Below, in pieces: positions 10,040 through 17,778 of a DNA stretch of 64,000 nt. The notes under the pieces were generated by a model, which was given only the letters and a program-made list of their open reading frames with translations, did not search any database and was not told the origin of the DNA. Origin of the DNA: CALRQJ02 sp943370285. Its GTDB lineage: Bacteria > Bacteroidota > Bacteroidia > Chitinophagales > Chitinophagaceae. The stretch covers positions 62,001-126,000 of the forward strand of contig CALRQJ020000009.1 in the NCBI GenBank assembly GCA_943370285.1. Direction: 5' to 3'. Positions within the stretch are counted from its first letter, which is position 1; each line of letters opens with the position of its first letter. Position numbers and translations under genes: made by a program.

Positions 10040-10378
10040 ATGAACTATCTCGTTTTATTAGCAGCAGGTCAAGGCGGCGGACAACAAAGTCCATACATGT
10101 CATTCATTTTTATGGGTATGATTATCTTGGTATTTTGGTTGTTCATGATTCGTCCACAAGCTAAAAAAGCAAAAGAGCAAAAAAACTTCATCAACAATTT
10201 ACAAAAGGGTGATAAGTTGGTTACCATTGCCGGCATCCACGGTGTAGTACATAAAGTAAATGACGATAACACCATTCAGTTAGAAGTAAACCCCGGTAGT
10301 TATTTAAAAATTGAAAAATCTGCTATCAGTTTAGAGTGGAGTGCTGCATTGAATAAAGCTGCTACCCCTGCAAAATAA
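10040..10378 (+). CDS. yajC: preprotein translocase subunit YajC
   Basis: YajC is an accessory inner-membrane subunit of the Sec translocon, working with SecDF. The 112-residue protein has one N-terminal membrane helix (FIFMGMIILVFWLFMIRPQ), then the family hallmark RPQAKKAKEQKNFINNLQKGDKLVTIAGIHGVVHKV. A strong terminator begins about 20 bp after the stop, so yajC ends the nusB-DUF1573-yajC unit. Confidence 0.93.
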   Translation: MNYLVLLAAGQGGGQQSPYMSFIFMGMIILVFWLFMIRPQAKKAKEQKNFINNLQKGDKLVTIAGIHGVVHKVNDDNTIQLEVNPGSYLKIEKSAISLEWSAALNKAATPAK

Positions 10379-10398
10379 TCTATCATTAGATGTATACG

Positions 10399-10427
10399 AA
10401 CCGGATGTTAACGCATCCGGTTTTTTT
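10399..10427 (+). terminator. rho-independent terminator after yajC
   Basis: A 9-bp perfect stem (AACCGGATG at 10399-10407 with CATCCGGTT at 10414-10422) and a 6-nt loop end in a run of seven T. This hairpin lies inside the longest possible coaE reading frame, so the upstream coaE start at 10390 is very unlikely. Confidence 0.88.
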
Positions 10428-10452
10428 ATTTTACTTTGTCGAAAGCAATACT

Positions 10453-11040
10453 ATGCTTAAAGTAGGTTTAACCGGCGGAATTGGAAGTGGTAAAAGTACC
10501 GTGGCACAAATGTTTAAGGTGCTGGGTATTCCTGTATTTGATGCCGATGCTGTTGCCAAAAACATCATGCAAACAGATACTGCTTTAATACATGCCCTTA
10601 AAGTACAATTTGGTGAAACTGTTTATAGCGGCAATCAACTCAACCGAAAAGTACTAGCCAATATTGTTTTTACAGACCCATTTAAATTAGAACAACTCAA
10701 TGCCTTGGTACATCCGGCTACTATCGCTGCTGCCGATCGCTGGATGGCCGAACAACATACACCTTATGTGATTAAAGAAGCAGCCTTATTGTTTGAATCG
10801 GGCAGTGTGGCTCATTTAGATAAAGTAATTGGTGTTACTGCACCACAACACTTACGCATACAACGAGTAATGCATCGTGACCAAATTAACCGACAAGAAG
10901 TACTGACTCGTATCACCCGACAAATAGATGATACGATTAAAATGAAACTTTGCGATTTTGTTTTATATAACGATGAACAACAATTGCTAATTCCTCAAGT
11001 ATTAGCCTTACATCAACAACTATTAGAACTTGCTAAATGA
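10453..11040 (+). CDS. coaE: dephospho-CoA kinase CoaE
   Basis: CoaE phosphorylates dephospho-CoA to CoA, the last step of coenzyme A synthesis. The N-terminus MLKVGLTGGIGSGKST carries the P-loop. DADAVAKNIM, LNALVHPATIAAADRW and EAALLFESG are typical acceptor and lid blocks. The start at 10453 gives 195 residues with the P-loop at position 8, the normal family layout. The alternative start at 10390 would begin before the yajC terminator and add 21 unrelated residues. A -7-like sequence (TTACTTTG) lies just upstream. Confidence 0.94.
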   Translation: MLKVGLTGGIGSGKSTVAQMFKVLGIPVFDADAVAKNIMQTDTALIHALKVQFGETVYSGNQLNRKVLANIVFTDPFKLEQLNALVHPATIAAADRWMAEQHTPYVIKEAALLFESGSVAHLDKVIGVTAPQHLRIQRVMHRDQINRQEVLTRITRQIDDTIKMKLCDFVLYNDEQQLLIPQVLALHQQLLELAK

Positions 11041-11046
11041 TAAACT

Positions 11047-11364
11047 ATGATTGCCGCCACTCCTGCCCCGCCTTATTATGCGGTCATTTTTACTTCTATA
11101 AGAACAGATAATGATGAAGGCTATGCTGAAACTGCACAATTGATGGAAACAATTGCAGCACAACAGCCCGGCTACTTGGGCCACGAAGCAGCCCGTGAAG
11201 GAGTGGGCATCACTGTTTCTTATTGGAAAGATTTAGAAAGCATCCAACTTTGGAAAGCCCAAACCGAACACCGAATGGCACAACTCAAAGGCAGAACACA
11301 TTGGTATCGGTCTTACAAAACAAGAATTTGTTTGGTGGAGAGAGATTATGGGTTTGAGGTATGA
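11047..11364 (+). CDS. antibiotic biosynthesis monooxygenase-fold protein
   Basis: A 105-residue protein with the dimeric alpha-beta barrel (ABM) fold. Visible blocks are YYAVIFTSIRTDNDEGYAETAQLMETIAAQQPGYLGHEAAREGVGITVSYWKDLESIQLWKAQTEH, including the typical PGYLGHE and SYW..LESI..W segments. ABM proteins are small mono-oxygenases or stress proteins, and the true substrate is unknown. It starts 6 bp after the coaE stop, so the two are probably co-transcribed. Confidence 0.8.
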   Translation: MIAATPAPPYYAVIFTSIRTDNDEGYAETAQLMETIAAQQPGYLGHEAAREGVGITVSYWKDLESIQLWKAQTEHRMAQLKGRTHWYRSYKTRICLVERDYGFEV

Positions 11365-11479
11365 TCATTCGGAAATAATGCTATATTTTTAATTCGACAT
11401 TTATATGATTGCATTCAAATTTCAGCAATAAAATATTTTCCCTTATTTCAATCTATTAAAATTTAAAAACTTCCCCAAC

Positions 11480-11896
11480 ATGTCGTTCACCAAAATTTCA
11501 ATTCAAGCATTAGTAGCAGCTACCACTCAAAAAGCTTGGGATTGTTACACATTACCTGAACATATCATACATTGGAATTTTGCTAGTCCCGATTGGCATT
11601 GCCCTGCTGCAACAGCCGACTTTAGAGTTGGTGGAAAATTTTCGGCCAGAATGGAAGCCAAAGACGGTAGTTTTGGTTTTGATTTCGAAGGAATTTATTC
11701 TGAAATCATACCCGGCGAAAAATTAGTGTACGGTTTAGCCGATGGCAGACAAGTAGCAGTTAGTTTTACCAAATTAGATGATAACACAACAGTGACTGTA
11801 GATTTTGATGCGGAAAATGAAAACCCAATTGACATGCAGCGAGATGGCTGGCAAGCTATACTCAAAAACTATAAAACGTATACTGAAAAAGGATAA
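11480..11896 (+). CDS. SRPBCC (AHSA1-like) family protein
   Basis: A 138-residue START/Bet v1-like protein. AHSA1-type features are visible: an N-terminal strand, WDCYTLPEHIIHWNFASPDWHCPAATADFRVGGKFSARMEAKDGSFGFDFEGIYSEI, and the late TTVTVDFDAENENP strand. The fold binds hydrophobic ligands. Many small bacterial members have no known ligand, and none can be assigned here. It stands alone, 115 bp after the ABM gene. Confidence 0.8.
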   Translation: MSFTKISIQALVAATTQKAWDCYTLPEHIIHWNFASPDWHCPAATADFRVGGKFSARMEAKDGSFGFDFEGIYSEIIPGEKLVYGLADGRQVAVSFTKLDDNTTVTVDFDAENENPIDMQRDGWQAILKNYKTYTEKG

Positions 11897-12018
11897 ATCT
11901 TTTCGGTCGTTTTTTTAAAATAAGTTTTTGTGTATCGCCAATCATTCCCTTTTATTCCTACGAAATAATTGAAGACAACTTCAAAAAATTCAAGTTGGCA
12001 AGAGTTATGCTAAAGAAA

Positions 12019-13101
12019 TTACACCAAACCTTGCACCCCCAACTGTTCTCCTACTTGTATTAAATCATCCACTACAGGTTTTACTAAAGGAATACCATTT
12101 TGTTTGCGGATCATTTCCATTTCTCTTTCGGGGTCTCCGGGAATCAATACTTTTTCGTAACCCGCTGCAGGTGTGGCTTTTCGGAATCGGGCAATCCAAT
12201 TATCCATATGGAATTTAAATTCATCAGCCGGTCTAAATGCATCTACCCTCATGGCTCCAAAAAAATGGCCTAGCCCTTCTCCGGGCATATTTTGTGGCAT
12301 GGTCACATAGGCAGGAAAAGGTGGAGCCCAAGGTCCATAGCTAGCCCCGCTTAACACAGCAGAAAAAATATCAACAATAGAACCCAATGCATAACCTTTA
12401 TGGCTGCCATGGTCTCTATCACTACCCAACGGCAATAAAGCCCCGGATTGTTTTAATGCATTAGCATCACTAGTAGCATTACCGGTTGCATCTTGCACCC
12501 AGCCTAATGGTGCTGTTGCATTTTTACGTTGTAAAATTTCTAGCTTACCATTGGCAGCAGTTGTGGTAGCAAAATCGGCTACAAATGGGGGCTGTTCATT
12601 AGCAGGAATAGCTACTGCAATTGGATTCGTCCCCAACATTCGTTCTATAGAAAAAGTAGGTGCTACTAGAGCACTTGCATTGGTCATAGCCATACCAATC
12701 ATATCGTGTTGTAAAGCCATCATAGCATGATACCCTGCTATGCCAAAATGGTTACTGTTTTTTACACTAACCCAACCTGTGCCACACTGTTTAGCTTTAT
12801 CAATGGCAACTTGCATGGCAAATGGCGCAACAACTAAACCCAATCCTGCATCGCCATCTACAACAGCAGTAGAAGGTGTTTCATACACCACTTTAATATT
12901 TGGTTTAGCATTGATGCGTTTAGCTTCCCAAAGTCTTACATAACCACTTAAACGGGCTACACCATGGCTATCGATACCACGTAAATCAGCCGAAATAAGG
13001 ACAGTCGTAGCTAATTGGGCATCGGCTTCGCTACAACCCATTGCTACAAAAACAGCATGCGTAAACCGATACAAATCGGCATAAGAAAAGATTTTTTCCA
13101 T
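12019..13101 (-). CDS. Ldh family malate/L-lactate-type dehydrogenase
   Basis: An NAD(P)-dependent oxidoreductase of the malate/L-sulfolactate/ureidoglycolate dehydrogenase family. Family blocks are present: LISADLRGIDSHGVARLSGYV, VDGDAGLGLVVAPFAMQVAI, VKNSNHFGIAGYHAMMA (active-site His), GTNPIAVAIPA and GSHKGYALGSIVDIFSAVLSG. I chose MEKIFSYADLYRFTHAVF at 13101 rather than the ATG 15 bp upstream because the family normally starts about there. This gives 360 residues. The substrate cannot be chosen among malate, lactate and related 2-hydroxyacids. It follows the truncated-hemoglobin gene in the same direction and may read through from the nos operon. Confidence 0.85.
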   Translation of the reverse strand: MEKIFSYADLYRFTHAVFVAMGCSEADAQLATTVLISADLRGIDSHGVARLSGYVRLWEAKRINAKPNIKVVYETPSTAVVDGDAGLGLVVAPFAMQVAIDKAKQCGTGWVSVKNSNHFGIAGYHAMMALQHDMIGMAMTNASALVAPTFSIERMLGTNPIAVAIPANEQPPFVADFATTTAANGKLEILQRKNATAPLGWVQDATGNATSDANALKQSGALLPLGSDRDHGSHKGYALGSIVDIFSAVLSGASYGPWAPPFPAYVTMPQNMPGEGLGHFFGAMRVDAFRPADEFKFHMDNWIARFRKATPAAGYEKVLIPGDPEREMEMIRKQNGIPLVKPVVDDLIQVGEQLGVQGLV

Positions 13102-13143
13102 GCCACAAAATAACAAGATAAAATTGAGAAGAATGCGTTGGAA

Positions 13144-13524
13144 TTAAGAAGAAACATGAGCCAACTTCAACTCCATAACCGTTGCTATACTAATAGCTCT
13201 TTGTTTGGCTAATGTGGCAGTTGTGCCTTCAAACAATTCATCTACTGTAGTAGTAAATAATAATATCCATCGTATAAAATGCTGTGCAGTTAAGGACACT
13301 TTCTTATGTAAGTGTTTATGAATGAGCATAGGGTTGCCATCATAACTACCGGTAAAAAAAAGGGTATTCTCCCAAAAATCGAACATAGTTGGCAGATGTT
13401 TTTCCCAATGCACTTTAACAACGTCGTTGAATATATATCCAATTACATCATCAGCAACAACTTTATGGTAGAAACTCCGAACTAACAATTCAATATCTGC
13501 ACGGGTTAAAATATCTGATTTCAT
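13144..13524 (-). CDS. group III truncated hemoglobin
   Basis: A 126-residue small globin. The sequence YHKVVADDVIGYIFNDVVKVHWEKHLPTMFDFWENTLFFTGSYDGNPMLIHKHLHKKVSLTAQHFIRWILLF has the group III layout. The proximal His lies within the LIHKHLHKK region, and FxxRW follows. Truncated hemoglobins bind O2 or NO and are often involved in NO handling. It follows a hemerythrin gene and the nos genes, so an NO/N2O-related role is likely, though this is inferred from context. Confidence 0.88.
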   Translation of the reverse strand: MKSDILTRADIELLVRSFYHKVVADDVIGYIFNDVVKVHWEKHLPTMFDFWENTLFFTGSYDGNPMLIHKHLHKKVSLTAQHFIRWILLFTTTVDELFEGTTATLAKQRAISIATVMELKLAHVSS

Positions 13525-13551
13525 ATGCCACGAATTTGGATATAAACAAAA

Positions 13552-13989
13552 TTAAGATTGCAATAAAGCTTTTATTTCATCGAACTGCTGTTCTGTACAG
13601 TTTGCTTCTATCATTGGGAATAACTGTCTTTCTTCTTTTCTAATATGTAACTCTAATTGTCTGCCTATTTCGTCTAACTGAATTTCATCCGGAGTAGAAA
13701 CATTTAGCAACTCAAATAAAGCAGAAAGTACCACATGTTCATTCCTTATTTCATTAGCCATGGTATCTATTGCTACATCATTATTATGTACAATATTCAG
13801 CAATGCTTCTTCTTGCCTAAAATGTGCTATTAAATGTTCGTGATAAAAAGATTTAGCATATAAAATTTTATCTGTAATAGTTGATGGCATTCCTTTGTAA
13901 GCCGGAGCATTCAACTTAAGTAATTGTGCAAGAATTAGAGCACCATGATGCTCTCTTGAAAGTGGTGCAATAGCTTCATGTCTTTTCAT
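13552..13989 (-). CDS. hemerythrin domain-containing protein
   Basis: A 145-residue four-helix hemerythrin-like protein with di-iron ligands spaced as expected: PLSREHHGALILA, YHEHLIAHFRQEEALL, NEHVVLSALFE and LHIRKEERQLFPMIE. Such proteins bind O2 or NO or protect iron centres. It sits 3 bp after nosY and 27 bp before the truncated hemoglobin, so it belongs to the nos operon. Exact chemistry is unknown. Confidence 0.88.
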   Translation of the reverse strand: MKRHEAIAPLSREHHGALILAQLLKLNAPAYKGMPSTITDKILYAKSFYHEHLIAHFRQEEALLNIVHNNDVAIDTMANEIRNEHVVLSALFELLNVSTPDEIQLDEIGRQLELHIRKEERQLFPMIEANCTEQQFDEIKALLQS

Positions 13990-13992
13990 AAA

Positions 13993-14760
13993 TTATAAAT
14001 CTTTAAGTTTAAAAGTACGTGTCGAAATTAAAGTAGGTATTACTGCCCACAATGTTAAAATCGAAAATGAAAAAAATATACCTATTGCTGTACCAAAAAA
14101 ATCTTTGAACACTGCTCCTGTATAACCCATTAATGCAGAAGCATCCATTTGTAACAAAATTAAAATTCGAGACAAATCAACCGGGTTCAATGCACTTACT
14201 GCAATCATTGGTTTTTCTAATGGATAATCTGAAAACTGGAATAGTAAAAACAATACCAATCCATCGAAGAGCAATGTAAAGTAAAGCCATAATAAAATTG
14301 ATGCTCCAATGCCTTTCGCTTTATCTCTTGTATATACTGCGGCCAACATGGCTATAGAGACAAAAATAACCGACAACAATAAACCTGTGCCAATGAGAAT
14401 AAAACCAGCTTTATCTGCTTGAAACAACAAAACAGGAATACCTGCACCTAAGAAAAAAGCCAATGCTATAGCAATAGCTAATCCACAAAAAACACTCAAC
14501 CATATTTTCTTTCTTTGCAATGGTTGACTTACCAATAACTCTATAAACTCTGTACTGTTATACACATAAATAGTGGAAAAGACAATACTTACTAACGGCA
14601 CAATAATGAGTACAAGATTGAGTAAGCCCAATAAACCTTTTGCCGTATTATCTTCAATATTAAATAAGGTACAAGAAAGTAAAAACATGAACATCGTATA
14701 ACCAATGAGCATTTTATTTCTCAAAATATCTATCAACACATATTTTATTATCTTAATCAT
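13993..14760 (-). CDS. nosY: NosY-type ABC transporter permease
   Basis: A 255-residue integral membrane protein with six predicted helices. It starts MIKIIKYVLIDILRNKMLIGYTMFMFLLSC and has a characteristic YVYNSTEFIELLVSQPLQRKKIW loop. NosY is the membrane half of the NosFY transporter, which with NosD delivers sulfur/copper-site components for the CuZ cluster of nitrous oxide reductase. It lies 2 bp after nosF and 3 bp before hemerythrin. Confidence 0.9.
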   Translation of the reverse strand: MIKIIKYVLIDILRNKMLIGYTMFMFLLSCTLFNIEDNTAKGLLGLLNLVLIIVPLVSIVFSTIYVYNSTEFIELLVSQPLQRKKIWLSVFCGLAIAIALAFFLGAGIPVLLFQADKAGFILIGTGLLLSVIFVSIAMLAAVYTRDKAKGIGASILLWLYFTLLFDGLVLFLLFQFSDYPLEKPMIAVSALNPVDLSRILILLQMDASALMGYTGAVFKDFFGTAIGIFFSFSILTLWAVIPTLISTRTFKLKDL

Positions 14761-14762
14761 GT

Positions 14763-15470
14763 TCAGTTGTTTAACATAACAGATGCTATCACTTTTGATA
14801 ATTTCTCTTGACCAGTATCATGCCGTAATGCGTCAATAGGTTTATGAAAACAGAGTTTACCATCTTGCATATAGATGACTTGAGTAATCATTTCATCTAA
14901 TTCATTCAATACATGAGAAGTAATTAGAATCAGCTTTCCATTTTGCTTTTCAGTAACTATTTTATCTTTAAGTATTTCTGCAGATAACGGATCTAAACCG
15001 GCTGTTGGCTCATCTAATATCAATACATCGGGATTGAATAAAAATGCCAAACAAGCACTTATTTTTTGACGAGTTCCACCAGACAAAGTGCCCATTCTTT
15101 TTTCGAATAATGCAGGAATTTGGAAAGCTTCAACTAACACTTCATCTAATGCAGTAAGTGTATTGCTGCGAATATCTTTCATCATACTAAACAACTGCTT
15201 GATGGTCATATTCTCAGGATAGCGACCAATTTGGGGCATATAACCAATCTTAGAACGGTATTGCCAATCATTAACAATGTTTGACCCATTGAAAGTAATA
15301 AATCCACTATCAGCTACTACCATTCCTAAAATAGTTTTTATAAAAGTGGTTTTACCACTTCCGTTTGGGCCGATTAAAGCAATGCATTCGCCTTTATTAC
15401 AAGTAACAGATACATTATCTAACACTTGCAATTTCCCAAATCGCTTAGAAACATTTGTAGCTATAATCAT
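14763..15470 (-). CDS. nosF: NosF-type ABC transporter ATP-binding protein
   Basis: A 235-residue ABC ATPase. Walker A is GPNGSGKTTF (about residues 34-43), the signature is LSGGTRQK, and Walker B is VLILDEPTAGLDP, followed by the H-loop in ITSHVLNELDE. It energises NosFYD during CuZ maturation. It overlaps nosD by 4 bp and precedes nosY by 2 bp, which indicates translational coupling. Confidence 0.93.
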   Translation of the reverse strand: MIIATNVSKRFGKLQVLDNVSVTCNKGECIALIGPNGSGKTTFIKTILGMVVADSGFITFNGSNIVNDWQYRSKIGYMPQIGRYPENMTIKQLFSMMKDIRSNTLTALDEVLVEAFQIPALFEKRMGTLSGGTRQKISACLAFLFNPDVLILDEPTAGLDPLSAEILKDKIVTEKQNGKLILITSHVLNELDEMITQVIYMQDGKLCFHKPIDALRHDTGQEKLSKVIASVMLNN

Positions 15471-16702
15471 AATGGCAAAGGTTTCATTAAAGGATATTCA
15501 TCTTTCAAGTTTTCAGGAGTAAGACTAGGTAATATTTTTTCTGTTTTATCCAGCAACGCAGTAATAAAACTGCGGAACAAAATCATAGCAGGCGGATTTA
15601 TTTCAATAATCATAGAATACATACTTACGGGTCGATAAGGAATGTCGCCAATTTTATCTTTATTCAAATCGTATCCTTCATATTTATCCCAGTAATTATG
15701 GTTGAACTGATTTAATACCAAAGAACCATTTGTCCCTACATCAAATGTGTTACCAATAAAGTTATTATGCTTCAATTCAATATCCATACAACTTGCCTGT
15801 ATCTTCAAGCCCCAACCATTATTTTTAAAAATATTTTTCTCCATAACTACACGACTCACACCTTCCATAAATATTCCGCTTGTATTTCGTTCAAAATGAT
15901 TACCTGAAATATAACTATCAGATATTTCTTTTAACAAAATACCGTATGACGCATCGCCCCAATTTTCAATAAAATAATTATTGAACATTTTAACTTTATT
16001 TGAAAACATCACTGCCACCCCTGCCCCATTATTCATAAAAGTATTTACTGCGTAAGTATCATTATTAGAGAACATAAAGTGAAGACCGTAGCGAATATTT
16101 TTAGTTGAAGTATTTCGCCAAATAATAGAGTTTGTCACAAACTCAAAATAGATACCATCTCTGTGACCGCTAACAGTGTTCCCAATAATTTTCATACTGT
16201 CACTCTTCCAGCAATGAATTCCGTTACCACTCTGCTGTTCTTCTTTAGCAAAAGCTGATAAATGATTGTTTTCAATCGTACAATTAGTGCCATACTGTGT
16301 GTAAATACCAAAAAAAGTATCTTCAATAATATTGTTGCTAATAGTTACATGGTGACTATCGTAAATTTTAATTCCGGCATAATCTATTGTACTCGAAACA
16401 CCCGAGTGCTGAACTTTAAATCCATCTACCACTACCCTACTCGATTTAATTGAAATTACCTCATATTTTGTTTCTCCATCTAAGACAGGTTGTTGATAAC
16501 CTTTAAGCACAATAGACTTATCAATGATAATATTTCCTTCTTTATAAACACCTCGATAAACAATTATAGTATCTCCATCAACAGCAATTTGAATAGCTTT
16601 TTTAATAGAAGCCATTAATTTCCCTTTTCCTACTTCTATTATTCTGGCATTGCTACTAATTTGAAGTAGAATTAAACCCAGAATTAAAATTGCAATTTTC
16701 AT
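15467..16702 (-). CDS. nosD: NosD-type nitrous oxide reductase maturation protein
   Basis: NosD is the periplasmic partner of NosFY and is needed for CuZ assembly. The 411-residue protein begins with a signal peptide (MKIAILILGLILLQISSNA). The rest is a right-handed parallel beta-helix with repeated G..I/N-rich coils, such as GIKIYDSHHVTISNNIIEDTFFGIYTQYGTNCTIENNHLS. The C-terminal block YDLNKDKIGDIPYRPVSMYSMI is characteristic of NosD. It overlaps both neighbours by 1-4 bp. Confidence 0.93.
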   Translation of the reverse strand: MKIAILILGLILLQISSNARIIEVGKGKLMASIKKAIQIAVDGDTIIVYRGVYKEGNIIIDKSIVLKGYQQPVLDGETKYEVISIKSSRVVVDGFKVQHSGVSSTIDYAGIKIYDSHHVTISNNIIEDTFFGIYTQYGTNCTIENNHLSAFAKEEQQSGNGIHCWKSDSMKIIGNTVSGHRDGIYFEFVTNSIIWRNTSTKNIRYGLHFMFSNNDTYAVNTFMNNGAGVAVMFSNKVKMFNNYFIENWGDASYGILLKEISDSYISGNHFERNTSGIFMEGVSRVVMEKNIFKNNGWGLKIQASCMDIELKHNNFIGNTFDVGTNGSLVLNQFNHNYWDKYEGYDLNKDKIGDIPYRPVSMYSMIIEINPPAMILFRSFITALLDKTEKILPSLTPENLKDEYPLMKPLPL

Positions 16703-17718
16703 TATCTACTTGTAATTATTTGCCAAGTCAACGTTTTACCCGGATAATTTGCTTTCACTTTATCAAGTTCAACTGAAGATGAAAAAGCAATCATTTTACC
16801 ATCCATAGGTGTTCTTAAAGATTCGCTTTCTAATATAAAGGCAGAAGATGATGCAATAAATTGTTTATCATTAGTATAGTCAACGAGAAAAGCTTTGTAT
16901 TTTGATGCCTCAACTTGATCTTGTATCTTTAAATAAGTAACTGCACATTTGATATCGTCAAACATAAAAGGCTTTCCTTTATCGTTGAGTAATTCTGCTG
17001 CGTATTTCACGTTAGTAATAGTCATTTTACAGAAGGAACAAAAATCAGTTCCCTGCTTTATGGTCATAGGTTGATGGTTACATGAACTAATCCCAACTAC
17101 TCCTATCAGCACAATCATTTGAACAAGTGACTTTTTTATCTGAATTGATTTTCTCCGTAAGTAAACTATGCAGAATAATAGTGTTGCGCCAACAGCTATG
17201 AAAATCCAACCGCCTATATCAGGGAAAGAATAAGCCCCAAAATTGAGTAATTGTTTAAAACCTATTAAGGGTGGTTGATAAGCCATACCTGGAACAATGA
17301 TAGCAGCATCGGGATTTAAATTGTGGCCATAATCATATTCCCATCTCCAAAAATCATACATCGCAAGTATTCCAAAAATTACGAACAGAGTAAATAAGGC
17401 AATCAGTAATTTTTTATTTGCCAAAATGGCTGTTAACAAACAGCATAATGAAAAGAAAATAATTATATACGGCAATATTTTAAATTCTACAAAATCATCA
17501 GAATGAAGGGTCTTCATACCAATGTAATGATTAAGACCATTAATGATATCTACATTGCCAGCCAATTTATCAGGATAAATCAACAACATCAACCCTTCGG
17601 GGTATTGTGGCGCAACCAAATCTATACGCCAAAGCGGAACAAATAAAACTACTATCAACAACAAACTACACATGAAGAGTAGTAAACGGATTAATCCATT
17701 TAATTTATTTTGTTTCAT
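16702..17718 (-). CDS. membrane protein fused to a NosL copper-chaperone domain
   Basis: A 338-residue protein with two parts. Residues 1-190 form a polytopic membrane region with helices around 9-28, 82-100, 104-121 and 168-187; this resembles the small membrane protein found beside clade II nosZ. Residues 195-338 are a NosL domain. They begin with their own lipobox-like helix (MIVLIGVVGISSC, Cys213), then DFCSFCKMTI with the C-x2-C-x-M copper motif (C227, C230, M232). NosL supplies Cu(I) to NosZ. In many genomes these are separate genes; here one frame joins them without a stop. It overlaps nosD by 1 bp. Confidence 0.85.
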   Translation of the reverse strand: MKQNKLNGLIRLLLFMCSLLLIVVLFVPLWRIDLVAPQYPEGLMLLIYPDKLAGNVDIINGLNHYIGMKTLHSDDFVEFKILPYIIIFFSLCCLLTAILANKKLLIALFTLFVIFGILAMYDFWRWEYDYGHNLNPDAAIIVPGMAYQPPLIGFKQLLNFGAYSFPDIGGWIFIAVGATLLFCIVYLRRKSIQIKKSLVQMIVLIGVVGISSCNHQPMTIKQGTDFCSFCKMTITNVKYAAELLNDKGKPFMFDDIKCAVTYLKIQDQVEASKYKAFLVDYTNDKQFIASSSAFILESESLRTPMDGKMIAFSSSVELDKVKANYPGKTLTWQIITSR

Positions 17719-17735
17719 AACATATGCTTAAAATA

Positions 17736-17759
17736 GGAACAGGGTTTTAACCCTGTTCC
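17736..17759 (-). other. intercistronic hairpin between nosZ and the NosL fusion gene
   Basis: A 9-bp perfect stem (GGAACAGGG with CCCTGTTCC) encloses a TTTTAA loop. There is no long T run on the minus strand. It may be a processing or stabilising element, or a leaky terminator that lowers expression of the maturation genes relative to nosZ. Confidence 0.6.
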
Positions 17760-17778
17760 ATTCAAACCAAATCAACAC

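Noticed and set aside
10390..10452. Upstream start of coaE
   Set aside because: The yajC terminator hairpin lies in this stretch, and the family begins at the P-loop-proximal Met at 10453.
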